Source: Gemmiger sp. An120 (lineage in GTDB: Bacteria > Bacillota > Clostridia > Oscillospirales > Ruminococcaceae). Taken from it: a stretch of DNA of 61,646 nt. Made by a program: the position numbers and the translations under genes. Within the stretch, counting starts at the first letter, position 1, and each line of letters starts with the position of its first letter. Shown in pieces: positions 33,458 through 42,092 of this stretch. The notes under the pieces are model-generated. The model was not told where the DNA came from. It ran no database searches and saw nothing but the letters and a program-made list of their open reading frames with translations. The stretch spans positions 1-61,646 of the forward strand of contig NZ_NFLN01000017.1 of the NCBI RefSeq assembly GCF_002160955.1, written 5' to 3'.

Positions 33458-34354
33458 ATGGATAACGCAGTATTCCGGGAAGAAAACGCCCGCCGCCATC
33501 GCCGGCGCCGCCGTCAGGCGCTGGGGCTGGTGCTGGCTGTTCTGATCCTGGTGGGCCTGGGCACCATCGCCACCAGCGTGGCCGGTCTGGTGGGCAGCCT
33601 GTTTGACGACACCGATCTGATGAAAGATTTTGAAAACCGCCTGCAGATCATGGTCATGTTTGACCCGCTGCCCTTTGACAGCCTGGAACAGGCCGACCAG
33701 ATCATGCTGCGCGAGGTTGGCATCTGGGGCGCTTTGTACGGCGAACTGGAGACCAGCGGCAGCCTGGACGCCTACGAGCGCGATCCGGAAACCGATTGCA
33801 TCATCCTGCCCACCCTGGAGGTGGACGCCACCCTCACCAAGCTGGTGGGCCCCGGTTTCAGCGTGACCCACGAGAGTTTTGAGGACGACGGCATGACCTT
33901 CACCTACCTGGAGGACAAGCAGGGTTACCTGATCCCCATCACCGGCCAGCAGGGCCGCTACACCCCCACCGTGGTCAAGCTGACCCGGGGCGGCGGCAAG
34001 ATGCGGGTGACCGTGGGGTATATCCCGGTCAGCAGCCCGGCGGACGATTTCATGGGCGCCACCACCGCGACCGAGCCGGTCAAGTACATGGACTACATCT
34101 TTGAAAAGACCGATTCGGTCTGGTACCTGACCGCTCTGGAAGAGAGCGAGATGCAGCCGGTGAACGCGGCGGCCAGCGATACCGCCGACCAGCCGGATGC
34201 AGTGGACTCCTCCATCGCGCCGGAGCAGCAGCTGCAGGGCGCCGCCAATGACGGCGTGGTATCCAGCGTGCCCACGTCCGATGCGTCCGCGCAGACCGAC
34301 GAGAGCGCCGCCGCCGAGCCTGCCTCGGAGGAAAGCAGCGACGAAGCTGCGTAA
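33458..34354 (+). CDS. Single-pass membrane-anchored extracytoplasmic protein, unknown function
   Basis: Protein of 298 aa. A short cytoplasmic N-terminus rich in Arg/His (RRHRRRRRQ) is followed by one membrane helix (about 26-48) and an external domain (about 55-230). The C-terminal tail (about 230-298) is Ser/Ala/Asp/Glu-rich and probably disordered. No family was recognised. ATG 33458 follows GAGGAGGAA. The HD hydrolase gene starts 12 nt downstream, so they form an operon and may act together. Confidence 0.8.
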   Translation: MDNAVFREENARRHRRRRRQALGLVLAVLILVGLGTIATSVAGLVGSLFDDTDLMKDFENRLQIMVMFDPLPFDSLEQADQIMLREVGIWGALYGELETSGSLDAYERDPETDCIILPTLEVDATLTKLVGPGFSVTHESFEDDGMTFTYLEDKQGYLIPITGQQGRYTPTVVKLTRGGGKMRVTVGYIPVSSPADDFMGATTATEPVKYMDYIFEKTDSVWYLTALEESEMQPVNAAASDTADQPDAVDSSIAPEQQLQGAANDGVVSSVPTSDASAQTDESAAAEPASEESSDEAA

Positions 34355-34366
34355 GGGGGAACCGGT

Positions 34367-35032
34367 ATGCTGCCTGTGACCTATGAAATGGTACGCCACA
34401 GCGAAGAGATCAATACCTACATCCGCCAGGCGGATGCTTCGCTGGTAGCCCTGGGGTATACGGAACACTCCTTTGCCCATGTAACCCGCTGCGCCGAGAC
34501 GGCCAGCGGCCTGCTGCAGCAGCTGGGCGCGGACGAGCGCCAGGTGGAACTGGCCCGCATTGCCGGGTATATGCACGACATCGGCAACCTGGTCAACCGG
34601 GTTGACCACGCCCAGAGCGGTGCGGTGATGGCGTTCCGGATTCTGGACAAGATGGGCATGCCCCCGGAGGACACCGCCCTGGTGGTGACCGCCATCGGTA
34701 ACCATGACGAAAGTACCGCCTTCCCGGTAAACGGGGTGGCCGCCGCGCTGATCCTGGCCGACAAAACAGATGTGCGCCGCAGCCGGGTGCGCAACCGGGA
34801 TACCATTCGGTTTGACATCCACGACCGGGTAAACTGGGCGGTGGAGCATTCCCAGCTGGATCTGGACAAGGCCGCCGGCACGGTGACCCTGGTGATTCGT
34901 CTGGACACCCAGGTGTGCTCGGTAATGGATTACTTCGAGATCTTCCTGGCCCGCATGCTGCTTTGCCGCAAGGCGGCGGAGTATTTCGGCCTGACCTTCC
35001 GGCTGGAGGTCAACGGTCAGCAGCTGGTTTGA
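34367..35032 (+). CDS. HD-domain phosphohydrolase
   Basis: Protein of 221 aa with the HD metal-site pattern: His in EHSFAHVTR, the HD pair in GYMHDIGN, and later His/Asp residues in IGNHDE and ILADKTD. HD enzymes hydrolyse phosphate esters, often nucleotides or (p)ppGpp-like signals, but this subfamily is not assigned. It has AAGGGGG before ATG 34367 and is cotranscribed with the membrane protein upstream. A strong terminator follows. Confidence 0.82.
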   Translation: MLPVTYEMVRHSEEINTYIRQADASLVALGYTEHSFAHVTRCAETASGLLQQLGADERQVELARIAGYMHDIGNLVNRVDHAQSGAVMAFRILDKMGMPPEDTALVVTAIGNHDESTAFPVNGVAAALILADKTDVRRSRVRNRDTIRFDIHDRVNWAVEHSQLDLDKAAGTVTLVIRLDTQVCSVMDYFEIFLARMLLCRKAAEYFGLTFRLEVNGQQLV

Positions 35033-35050
35033 TCCGCCAACCCATAGTTG

Positions 35051-35090
35051 AAAAAGCCCCCGCCGGGCAGCTGCCCGGCGGGGGCTTTTT
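35051..35090 (+). terminator. Terminator after the HD hydrolase gene
   Basis: A 40-nt perfect palindrome (35051-35070 with 35071-35090) with AAAAA and TTTTT at its outer ends. It works on either strand. Confidence 0.9.
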
Positions 35091-35112
35091 GCATGGGTGC
35101 AGAAGATAAAAA

Positions 35113-35140
35113 CAGCGCCCCGCCAACCGGCGGGGCGCTG
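35113..35140 (-). terminator. Terminator of the sugar-ABC ATPase gene
   Basis: A perfect 12-bp stem (35113-35124 with 35129-35140), loop AACC, followed by five T on the minus strand. Confidence 0.88.
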
Positions 35141-35169
35141 CAAGCGTTTATAGCTTTGAAAACCAAACC

Positions 35170-36282
35170 TTAGTTCAGGATGGTCAGCTCGGTCTCCACG
35201 TCGAACAGATGCACCTTGTGCGCGTCGAACGCCACGGTCACGGTGCTGCCGTTGCGGGCCTTGCTGGTGGGGGCCACACGGGCGGTCATCTTGTTGCCCT
35301 TGTAGTCCAGGTACAGGTAGATCTCGCTGCCCATCAGTTCGCTGACTTCCACGTCGGCGCTCAGCTTGCACTCTTTGTGCTTCTCGATGAACTCGGGATC
35401 GTCCTTGATGTCCTCAGGACGGATGCCCATCTTGACAGCCTTGCCCACGTAAGCGTCCAGCTTGCCGTCGGCGGTCTTCTCGGCGGGCAGAACGATCTTG
35501 TCGCCGGACAGATCCAGGTAGTAGGTGCTGCCGTCCTTGTTCAGGGTGGCATCCAGGAAGTTCATCTGGGGGCTGCCGATGAAGCCGGCAACGAACATGT
35601 TGCAGGGGAAGTCGTACAGGTTCTGCGGGGTGTCAACCTGCTGGATGACGCCGTCCTTCATAACCACGATGCGGTCGCCCATGGTCATAGCTTCGGTCTG
35701 GTCATGGGTAACGTAGATGAAGGTGGTAGCCAGCTTCTGGTGCAGCTTGATGATCTCGGTACGCATGCTGGTACGCAGCTTGGCGTCCAGGTTGGACAGA
35801 GGCTCGTCCAGCAGGAAGACGGCCGGGTTACGAACCATGGCGCGGCCCAGAGCAACACGCTGACGCTGACCACCGGACAGAGCCTTCGGCTTGCGGTCCA
35901 GCAGGTGCTCGATGTCCAGGATCTTGGCGGCCTCACGCACGCGCTTGTCGATCTCGTCCTTCGGGGTCTTGCGCAGCTCCAGACCAAAGGCCATGTTCTT
36001 GTACACGGTCATGTGGGGGTACAGAGCGTAGTTCTGGAACACCATCGCGATGTCGCGATCCTTCGGGGGAACGTCGTTGATCAGGCGGTCACCAATGTAC
36101 ATCTCGCCCTTGCTGATCTCTTCCAGACCGGCGATCATACGCAGGGTGGTGGACTTGCCGCAGCCAGACGGGCCGACGAAAATGATGAATTCCTTATCCG
36201 CGATCTCCAGGTTGAAGTCCTTAACAGCGGTTACGTTGCCCGGATAGATCTTGTAAATGCCGCGGCAGCTGATACTTGCCAT
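35170..36282 (-). CDS. msmK: Sugar ABC transporter ATPase (MsmK/UgpC/MalK family)
   Basis: ATPase of 370 aa. The nucleotide-binding domain (1-235) has Walker [11 protein letters not shown] loop [20 protein letters not shown], signature [14 protein letters not shown], Walker [17 protein letters not shown] and VTHDQTEAM. The C-terminal regulatory OB-fold domain includes GIRPEDI. No permease or sugar-binding protein lies nearby, so it is probably the shared ATPase for several carbohydrate importers, as described for MsmK in streptococci. Codon bias is strong, as in the glycolytic genes. AAGGAGGG precedes ATG 36282. Confidence 0.92.
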   Translation of the reverse strand: MASISCRGIYKIYPGNVTAVKDFNLEIADKEFIIFVGPSGCGKSTTLRMIAGLEEISKGEMYIGDRLINDVPPKDRDIAMVFQNYALYPHMTVYKNMAFGLELRKTPKDEIDKRVREAAKILDIEHLLDRKPKALSGGQRQRVALGRAMVRNPAVFLLDEPLSNLDAKLRTSMRTEIIKLHQKLATTFIYVTHDQTEAMTMGDRIVVMKDGVIQQVDTPQNLYDFPCNMFVAGFIGSPQMNFLDATLNKDGSTYYLDLSGDKIVLPAEKTADGKLDAYVGKAVKMGIRPEDIKDDPEFIEKHKECKLSADVEVSELMGSEIYLYLDYKGNKMTARVAPTSKARNGSTVTVAFDAHKVHLFDVETELTILN

Positions 36283-36328
36283 GGGGGAGCCCTCCTTAAA
36301 TTTGTGAAGTTTGTGTGATAACAGTTTG

Positions 36329-36368
36329 TTGACACGCGCTTGACCGCGTGTGCTGTCTTTACTATAAT
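36329..36368 (+). promoter_or_regulatory. AraC-gene promoter with inverted repeat over the -35
   Basis: TTGACC (36340-36345), 17 bp, then TATAAT (36363-36368). A second TTGACA lies at 36329-36334. A 7-bp inverted repeat, ACACGCG (36332-36338) and CGCGTGT (36345-36351), brackets the -35, so it may be an operator. The minus-strand promoter of the ATPase gene must also lie in this 146-bp region but is not clear. Confidence 0.7.
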
Positions 36369-36428
36369 AATACCAGGGTTTTCGGGAAAAGAAATAGCAT
36401 TTTATTGATGTGCAGGGGGCGATTGTTG

Positions 36429-37217
36429 ATGTTTGACTGTCGGGCCTGGTGCGCGGCGGCCCAGGTGTGGGACGCCCAGCTGTCGGGCCGTGCCGTACTG
36501 GACGGCGAAGGGGTCTGGGCAGGGGTGCTGTCCAGCGGCCGGTGTGCGCTGGACGGGCCGGACGGCCCGGTAAGCGCCGACGCGGGCAGTCTGCTGATCG
36601 GTACCTCCCCTCTGGAACTGGTGCCGGAGGGCGCCTGCCATCTGCTGGCTGTACGGATCACCGGCCGGGTCGCCCAGGACTTTGCCGCGCAGCTCGAGGC
36701 ACCTTTCTGGGCGGGCGGGGCCAGTGCCCCCATGGCGGCCCAGCTGCTGGCCCGCCTGCGGGAACAGCCCGAAGTCGCCGCGGAAAGCAGCCTGGCCTAC
36801 CGGCTTCTCTGCGAACTGGCCGGGGCCGATCCGGCCACCCCGGCGCTGCCGCCGCTGGTCAGCCGGGCTATGGCCGCCATGCAGCAGAACTACGCCGGGC
36901 TGTACGGGGTGGAGGAGCTCAGCGCGCAGCTGGGGGTAAGCAAAAGCCATCTGATCCGGGTGTTCCGGGCCGCGATGGGGATGCCGCCGGGTCAGTATCT
37001 GACCGCTGTTCGGATCGAGGCAGCCAAGCAGCTGCTGACCCATCGGGAGTATCCGCTGGAGGTGGTGGCAAGCCTGTGCGGGTTTTCCGGCGCCAACTAT
37101 CTGTGCCGGGTGTTCCGCAAGGCCACCGGCATGACCCCCGCCGCCTGGCGGGCGGTGGCCGCCGCGCCCGATGCTCCGGAGGGCCCGCTGCCGCTGGAAA
37201 AGGAACTGTATGTGTAA
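36429..37217 (+). CDS. AraC-family transcriptional regulator
   Basis: Regulator of 262 aa. The N-terminal part (about 1-130) looks like a diverged AraC effector domain. The C-terminal pair of helix-turn-helix motifs (about 150-245) is clear: [22 protein letters not shown] and [32 protein letters not shown] 36429 is chosen because the promoter lies inside the longer open frame and AGGGGGC sits 8 nt upstream. It lies between the shared sugar ATPase (divergent) and nagB (same strand), so control of sugar or amino-sugar use is likely. Confidence 0.85.
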   Translation: MFDCRAWCAAAQVWDAQLSGRAVLDGEGVWAGVLSSGRCALDGPDGPVSADAGSLLIGTSPLELVPEGACHLLAVRITGRVAQDFAAQLEAPFWAGGASAPMAAQLLARLREQPEVAAESSLAYRLLCELAGADPATPALPPLVSRAMAAMQQNYAGLYGVEELSAQLGVSKSHLIRVFRAAMGMPPGQYLTAVRIEAAKQLLTHREYPLEVVASLCGFSGANYLCRVFRKATGMTPAAWRAVAAAPDAPEGPLPLEKELYV

Positions 37218-37344
37218 AACGGGCCTTTTGTACAAATAAAATCCCTCTCCGGCCCTATACAAAACCGCCGCCGGACGGTATCATTAAAGGTAAGAGAACG
37301 GCCCGCCGAAGGCCGACAAAAATCGCCAAAGGAGCGTGTCAATC

Positions 37345-38085
37345 GTGATTCAGGTAGTTGTGACCGAGAGCTACGACGCCAGCTGCGCGTACGTGGCCGA
37401 TATGATCTGCAAGCTCGTGAATGAGAAGCCCGCCTGCAAGCTGGGCCTGGCCACCGGCGGTACTCCGGTGCCCATGTACAAGAAGCTCATCGAAGCCAAC
37501 AAGGCCGGCAAGGTGGACTTCTCCGCTGTGCACACCGTGAACCTGGATGAGTACTGCGGCATCCCCGGCACCCATGACCAGAGCTATCGCTACTTCATGG
37601 ATACCAACCTGTTCGACCACATCAACATCGACAAGGCCAACACCTACGTGGCCCAGGGCATGGGCGATGCCGAAGCCAACGCCGCTGAGCTGGAAGCCAA
37701 GGTCTACGAGGGCGGCGTGGCCGACCTGCAGCTGCTGGGCATCGGCAATAACGGCCATATCGCTTTCAACGAGGCCAGCGATACCCTGCATGCCACCGCT
37801 CATATCGAGAAGCTGACCGAGAGCACCATCAATGCCAACGCCCGCTTCTTTGAGCGCAAGGAAGACGTGCCCACCACCGCCATCACCATGGGCATGGGGG
37901 ACATCCTGGCTGCCAAGTGTGTGGTTCTGATCGCCACCGGCCTGGCCAAGACCGACGCGATCCGCGGCCTGGTGATGAGCGACGAGATCACCACCCACAA
38001 CCCCAGCACCATGCTGAAGATGCACCCCAACGCGGTGGTCGTCATCGACAAGGAGCTGGCCGACGCGGTGGGCTACAAGGGCTGA
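37345..38085 (+). CDS. nagB: Glucosamine-6-phosphate deaminase
   Basis: Enzyme of 246 aa that converts glucosamine-6-phosphate to fructose-6-phosphate and ammonia. Family motifs are GLATGGTPVPMYKKL, VNLDEYCGI, LGIGNNGHIAFNE (catalytic His) and TMGMGDIL. The start is GTG 37345, ten bases after AAAGGAG; GTG 37336 is possible but too close to that site. The short form without the C-terminal allosteric extension of the E. coli enzyme is typical of Firmicutes. It links amino-sugar use (host mucin or cell-wall recycling) to glycolysis. Confidence 0.95.
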   Translation: MIQVVVTESYDASCAYVADMICKLVNEKPACKLGLATGGTPVPMYKKLIEANKAGKVDFSAVHTVNLDEYCGIPGTHDQSYRYFMDTNLFDHINIDKANTYVAQGMGDAEANAAELEAKVYEGGVADLQLLGIGNNGHIAFNEASDTLHATAHIEKLTESTINANARFFERKEDVPTTAITMGMGDILAAKCVVLIATGLAKTDAIRGLVMSDEITTHNPSTMLKMHPNAVVVIDKELADAVGYKG

Positions 38086-38096
38086 GAAATCTGTCC

Positions 38097-38178
38097 TTGA
38101 CACAAGCGAACAGCGTGCTATGATTAGAACCGGTGGGGCCGGGGCAGACAGCCTGCCTTGACCCCGCCGGTTTGTTTT
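38097..38178 (+). promoter_or_regulatory. Promoter and leader hairpin of the PII-like/antiporter operon
   Basis: TTGACA (38097-38102), 16 bp, then TATGAT (38119-38124) with extended TGC. Transcription should start near 38131. A hairpin (38128-38138 with 38162-38172, plus inner stem 38143-38147 with 38153-38157) ends in TTTGTTTTG. It could terminate the nagB transcript, attenuate the new one, or both. Confidence 0.7.
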
Positions 38179-38207
38179 GTATGCCTTGCCAAAAAGGAGG
38201 ATTATTT

Positions 38208-38543
38208 GTGAAACTGCTGATCATGATTCTGAGCGATCCGGACGTAATGGACCGGGCGCTGGAGAAGCTGGAGCGCCGGGGTATCCGCGGCGCGACCATT
38301 CTGCGCAGCCGTGGTATGGCCATGGAGCTGCAGAACTACATGGGCGGCTCGTTCCTGGGCAGCCTGCGGGCCAGCCTGGAGCCGGACCGGGAAGAAAACT
38401 ACACCGTGCTGATGGTGCTGCCGGATGAAAAGGTGGCTGAGGCCCTGGAACTGATCGACCAGGTGGCGGATCTGGACCGGCCCGGCAACGGCATTGCGTT
38501 TACGGTGCCGGTTGACCTGACCAAGGGCATCGGGAGGCTGTAA
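38208..38543 (+). CDS. PII-like signalling protein
   Basis: Small cytosolic protein of 111 aa with a ferredoxin-like layout resembling PII-superfamily regulators: first strand KLLIMILSD, helix VMDRALEKLERRGIRGATILRSRGM in the place of the PII first helix and second strand, and a final VPVDLTKGIGRL. It lacks the canonical T-loop uridylylation tyrosine pattern. GTG 38208 follows AAAGGAGG. The antiporter gene starts 2 nt after its stop, so it very probably regulates that transporter by binding a nucleotide or other small ligand (inference from context). Confidence 0.72.
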   Translation: MKLLIMILSDPDVMDRALEKLERRGIRGATILRSRGMAMELQNYMGGSFLGSLRASLEPDREENYTVLMVLPDEKVAEALELIDQVADLDRPGNGIAFTVPVDLTKGIGRL

Positions 38544-38545
38544 GC

Positions 38546-39727
38546 ATGGAACTGGATTTGTTGTTTCAGCTGGCCCTGCTGCTGCTTGCCGGCTTGCTGG
38601 GGGCCCGCCTGATCCGCCTGATCCGACTGCCGGATGTGACCGGTTACCTGATCCTGGGCCTGCTGATCGGGCCCTCGGTGCTGGGGCTGTTCACCAGCGA
38701 GGGGATCGCGGCCCTGACCGCCATCTCGGACGTGGCCCTGGGCTTCATCGCCTTTACGGTGGGCGGCGAGTTCAAGTTTGAATACTTCCGCCGGGTGGGG
38801 GCCACCCCCATTGTGATTGCTTTCTTTGAAAGCATCATGGCGGTGGTGCTGGTGGTGCTGGGGCTGTGGGTCACCGGCAACGGCCTGCCCTTTGCCCTGG
38901 TGCTGGGCGCTATCGCCGCCGCCACCGCGCCCGCCGCCACCGTCATGGTCATCAAGCAGTACCGGGCCAAGGGACCGGTTACCGAAACCCTGCTGAGTGT
39001 GGTGGCACTGGACGATGCGGTGGCGCTGATTGCGTTTGGCCTGGCGGTGGCCGTGGCCCGCACGCTGGAAAGCGGCGGCCCGGTGAATCTGGTCGAAGCG
39101 ATCCTGTCGCCCATCTGGGAAGTGGTGCTCAGCGTGGGTGTGGGCCTGCTGCTGGGAATTCTGTTTACCTTCCTGCTGCGCTTTTTCAAGGATGCGGGCA
39201 GCCGCCTGAGCCTGTCCATCGCCTTTGTGCTGGGGGCAGTTGCCCTGGCCAATGAGGTGCTGGGGGTATCCAGCCTGCTTATGTGCATGGCGCTGGGCGC
39301 AGCCTTCTGCAACCTGTCCAAGAATTCCGCCGACGTATACCGTCAGGTGGATGCCTTCACCCCGCCGCTGTTCATGATGTTCTTTGTGCTCAGCGGTGCG
39401 GATCTGCAGCTGAGCGTGCTGCCCACCATCGGTGTGGTAGGCGTGGTATATGTGGTGCTGCGTGTGGTCGGCAAATGGCTGGGTGCCTGGATGGGCGCCA
39501 AGATCATGCACGCCTCTCCGGCCATTACCAAGTACCTGGGCCCGGCCCTGCTCCCGCAGGCGGGCGTGGCCATCGGCCTGTCCTTCCTGGCCCAGCAGGT
39601 GGTGCCCCAGTATGCGGCCACCATCCGGGCCGTGGTGCTCTGCGCCACCCTGATCTATGAACTGATCGGCCCTGCTGTGAGCAAGAAAACCCTGCAGGCG
39701 GCCGGCGAGATCGCCAAGGATGCGTAA
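38546..39727 (+). CDS. CPA2-family cation:proton antiporter, membrane domain only
   Basis: Membrane protein of 393 aa with about 12 helices. Typical CPA2 features are RLPDVTGYLILGLLIGPSVLG, TVGGEF, the discontinuous-helix region AAATAPAATVMVIKQY and VVALDDAVALIAFG with the conserved Asp pair. It ends directly after the last helix, without the RCK/TrkA-N regulatory domain found in Kef-type members. The coupled PII-like gene may replace that domain. Ion choice (Na+ or K+) cannot be read from the sequence. Confidence 0.88.
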   Translation: MELDLLFQLALLLLAGLLGARLIRLIRLPDVTGYLILGLLIGPSVLGLFTSEGIAALTAISDVALGFIAFTVGGEFKFEYFRRVGATPIVIAFFESIMAVVLVVLGLWVTGNGLPFALVLGAIAAATAPAATVMVIKQYRAKGPVTETLLSVVALDDAVALIAFGLAVAVARTLESGGPVNLVEAILSPIWEVVLSVGVGLLLGILFTFLLRFFKDAGSRLSLSIAFVLGAVALANEVLGVSSLLMCMALGAAFCNLSKNSADVYRQVDAFTPPLFMMFFVLSGADLQLSVLPTIGVVGVVYVVLRVVGKWLGAWMGAKIMHASPAITKYLGPALLPQAGVAIGLSFLAQQVVPQYAATIRAVVLCATLIYELIGPAVSKKTLQAAGEIAKDA

Positions 39728-39738
39728 AAATAGCGAAT

Positions 39739-39843
39739 CTGGGGGAGATAACATCTCCCCCAGCCCCCCGGAAAACGCGGGCCGAATACTCGGCCCGCAC
39801 TTTTTATTATGATAGACAGGGGGCTGGGGGACTGGTCCCCCAG
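39739..39843. repeat. Pair of inverted CTGGGGGA hairpin elements around a terminator
   Basis: Hairpin CTGGGGGAGA (39739-39748) with TCTCCCCCAG (39754-39763) is followed by CCCCCC. Its near mirror image, GGGGGCTGGGGGAC then GTCCCCCAG (39819-39843), ends the element. Together they form about 105 bp with terminal inverted repeats around a terminator. It could be a small mobile or terminator-associated repeat. Nothing codes here. Confidence 0.55.
39777..39805 (+). terminator. Terminator of the antiporter operon
   Basis: A 9-bp stem, GCGGGCCGA (39777-39785) with TCGGCCCGC (39790-39798), is followed by AC and five T. Confidence 0.85.
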
Positions 39844-39854
39844 ATCGGCAAAAG

Positions 39855-39887
39855 AAAAAGGACGCGGTTTGCACCGCGTCCTTTTTT
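39855..39887. terminator. Bidirectional terminator after galE
   Basis: A 14-bp stem (39855-39868 with 39873-39886) has A and T runs at its outer ends. It ends the minus-strand galE transcript 12 bp after the stop codon. Confidence 0.88.
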
Positions 39888-39898
39888 ATGTTGGAATC

Positions 39899-40924
39899 TT
39901 AGCCCTTGTAGCCGTCCGGGTTCATGCTCTGCCACTTCCAGCTGGTGGCGCACATCTCCTCGATGCCGTACTGCGCTTCCCAGCCCAGCTCGGCCTTGGC
40001 CTTGGCGGGATCGGCGTAGCACTCAGCGATGTCGCCGGGGCGGCGCGGGTCGATCACGTAGGGCAGCTCCTTGCCGCAGGCCTTGGAGTAAGCCTTGATC
40101 ACGTCCAGCACGCTGTAGCCGTGGCCGGTGCCCAGGTTGCAGATGAACAGGCCGGGCTTGGTGGCCAGCTTCTTGATGGCAGCCACATGGCCCTTGGCCA
40201 GGTCTACCACATGGATGTAGTCGCGCACGCCGGTGCCGTCGTGGGTGGGATAGTCGTTGCCGAACACGTGCACCTTCTCCAGCTTGCCCACAGCCACCTT
40301 GGCGATGTAGGGTACCAGGTTGTTGGGGATGCCGTTGGGATCCTCACCGATCAGGCCGCTCTCATGAGCGCCGATGGGGTTGAAGTACCGCAGCAGGGCC
40401 ACGTTCAGGTCCTTGTCCGCCTTGCAGCAGTCGGTCAGGATCTGCTCGTTCATGGCCTTGGAGGTGCCGTAGGGGTTGGTGGTGCGGTCGCCGCCCACGG
40501 GGAAGTCCTCGGTGATGGGCACAGTGGCGGGATCACCGTACACGGTGGCGCTGGAGGAGAACACGATGTTGTGCACACCATGACGGCGCATGGCGTCCAG
40601 AATCACCAGGGTGGTGTTCAGGTTGTTGGTGTAGTATTCGATGGGCTTGGACACGCTCTCGCCCACGGCCTTGTAAGCGGCAAACTGGATCACCGAGTCG
40701 ATGTCCGGATTGGCGGCAAAGATCGCCTCCACCTGGGCAGGATCGGTCAGCTCAGCCTCCACAAAGCGGAAATCCTTGCCGGAAATCTGCTTTACCCGGC
40801 GCAGAGCCTCCGGGCAGGAGTTATAGTAGTTGTCCGCCACCACGATGTCGTAACCGGCAGCCAGCAGTTCCACACAGGTGTGGCTGCCGATGTAGCCGGC
40901 GCCGCCGCATACCAAAATAGCCAT
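39899..40924 (-). CDS. galE: UDP-glucose 4-epimerase
   Basis: NAD-dependent epimerase of 341 aa that interconverts UDP-glucose and UDP-galactose, and possibly the GlcNAc/GalNAc forms. It shows GGAGYIGSHTCVELL at the N-terminus, FAAYKAVGESV, SSSATVYGDP, the catalytic YGTSKAMNE (YxxxK), RYFNPIGAHESG and GTGHGYSVLDVI. Full length. It supplies activated galactose for surface glycans and takes part in galactose use. It is a single-gene unit with a minus-strand ribosome-binding site AAAAGGAG. Confidence 0.95.
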   Translation of the reverse strand: MAILVCGGAGYIGSHTCVELLAAGYDIVVADNYYNSCPEALRRVKQISGKDFRFVEAELTDPAQVEAIFAANPDIDSVIQFAAYKAVGESVSKPIEYYTNNLNTTLVILDAMRRHGVHNIVFSSSATVYGDPATVPITEDFPVGGDRTTNPYGTSKAMNEQILTDCCKADKDLNVALLRYFNPIGAHESGLIGEDPNGIPNNLVPYIAKVAVGKLEKVHVFGNDYPTHDGTGVRDYIHVVDLAKGHVAAIKKLATKPGLFICNLGTGHGYSVLDVIKAYSKACGKELPYVIDPRRPGDIAECYADPAKAKAELGWEAQYGIEEMCATSWKWQSMNPDGYKG

Positions 40925-41062
40925 AGCGCAGTTCTCCTTTTAGTTTATAAAATTGTTGCAGCTGAAGCCGAGCGCTTCGTGCTGCTCCCTACCTGAAAGT
41001 ATAGCCCTATATATAGGAAATATAAATAGACGTTTACGCTTGTTGGATGGACAATTGTATCA

Positions 41063-41962
41063 TCATTCGCCCCGGCCCTGCCGGCTCAGCACCTTGACGC
41101 TGCTGGCGTATTCGCTGGGGGTCATCCCGGTAACTTTTTTGAAATGGCGGGAGAAATAATGGATCGAATTGTACCCCAGCATAGCGGCAATCTCGGTGAA
41201 ATTGTGCTTGCCCTCCCGGATCAGCTCCTTGGCCCGGCGGATCTTCAGATGGCCAAAATACTCCATGGCGCCGCCGCCGGTTTTTTCCCGGAACACCTTC
41301 TGCAGATAGCTGCGGCCCACCAGGTTGTCCCGGCAGATATCGCTCAGGGTCAGGCGCTTTTCCAGGTTTTCGTCCAGATACCGGCACACCCGCTCCATCA
41401 GATCGTTGCGGCTGTTCTCACGCAGCAGCGAAGAAGGCCGGGACGCCGCCGGCACGCCGCCTTTACGGATCAGTTCCAGCAGCAGCAGTTCCAGCGAAAG
41501 CCCGATCAGTTCCTCCGCACCGAAAGGCTGGATCGCCCGCCGCTCCATCATCTGGGACAAGGGATCGTCCAGCGGCGTGGCAAATGCCTCGGCGGCCTGT
41601 TCCACGATGCGGGCCATCAGGTTGCGCTCGGCATCTCCGGCGCTGAGCAGCCGGCCGCGGAAAAAGTCCATGGCCGGGCCATCACACTCAAAGGTGATTA
41701 CGACTACGTTGGGGGCACGGCCTCCGGCAGCTTTCAGGGTATGGAATTCCCCCGGTTCATGAAACAGCATCTGACCTTTTTGCAGCAGATGCTCGGCTTC
41801 GCCGGCCTGGGCGATGATCTCGCCTTTGTCCACATAGACAATCTCCCAGAAATCATGGCTTTCTCCGGCGAACGCATAGTCCGGACCATATTCAAAATAG
41901 TGCACCGTGATGATCCGCTCGATCCGGATCGGCCGCTGCAGTTCCACCGCTGTATAGGCCAC
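41063..41962 (-). CDS. AraC-family regulator with cupin sensor
   Basis: Regulator of 299 aa. An N-terminal cupin-like domain (about 15-110) includes HDFWEIVYVDKGE and LLQKGQMLFHEPGEFHTL, usual in AraC sugar sensors. A C-terminal double helix-turn-helix (about 195-290) has LTLSDICRDNLVGRSYLQKVFREKTG and IAAMLGYNSIHYFSRHFKKVTGMTPSEYA. The start is GTG 41962 with AAAGGAGG 8 nt upstream. It is divergent from a MATE pump that is now a pseudogene, so its former target may be lost. Confidence 0.88.
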   Translation of the reverse strand: MAYTAVELQRPIRIERIITVHYFEYGPDYAFAGESHDFWEIVYVDKGEIIAQAGEAEHLLQKGQMLFHEPGEFHTLKAAGGRAPNVVVITFECDGPAMDFFRGRLLSAGDAERNLMARIVEQAAEAFATPLDDPLSQMMERRAIQPFGAEELIGLSLELLLLELIRKGGVPAASRPSSLLRENSRNDLMERVCRYLDENLEKRLTLSDICRDNLVGRSYLQKVFREKTGGGAMEYFGHLKIRRAKELIREGKHNFTEIAAMLGYNSIHYFSRHFKKVTGMTPSEYASSVKVLSRQGRGE

Positions 41963-42001
41963 CCGTATTCGCCTCCTTTGCGAAAAACACTTCTTGTACC
42001 A

Positions 42002-42058
42002 ATTATACACGATGGTGTCCGATTGTGTAAATACATCGGGGTGGTTTTTCTCTATAAT
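42002..42058. promoter_or_regulatory. Divergent promoters for the AraC gene and the MATE remnant
   Basis: Minus strand: TTTACA (42031-42026), 18 bp, then TATAAT (42007-42002). Plus strand: TATAAT (42053-42058) without a clear -35. Confidence 0.6.
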
Positions 42059-42092
42059 GGGGAATAACTGTCCATAGGAAAGGAGAAGCCGC

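Noticed and set aside
36348-36428. Longer start for the AraC regulator
   Set aside because: The -10 box is within this stretch; ATG 36429 has a proper ribosome-binding site.
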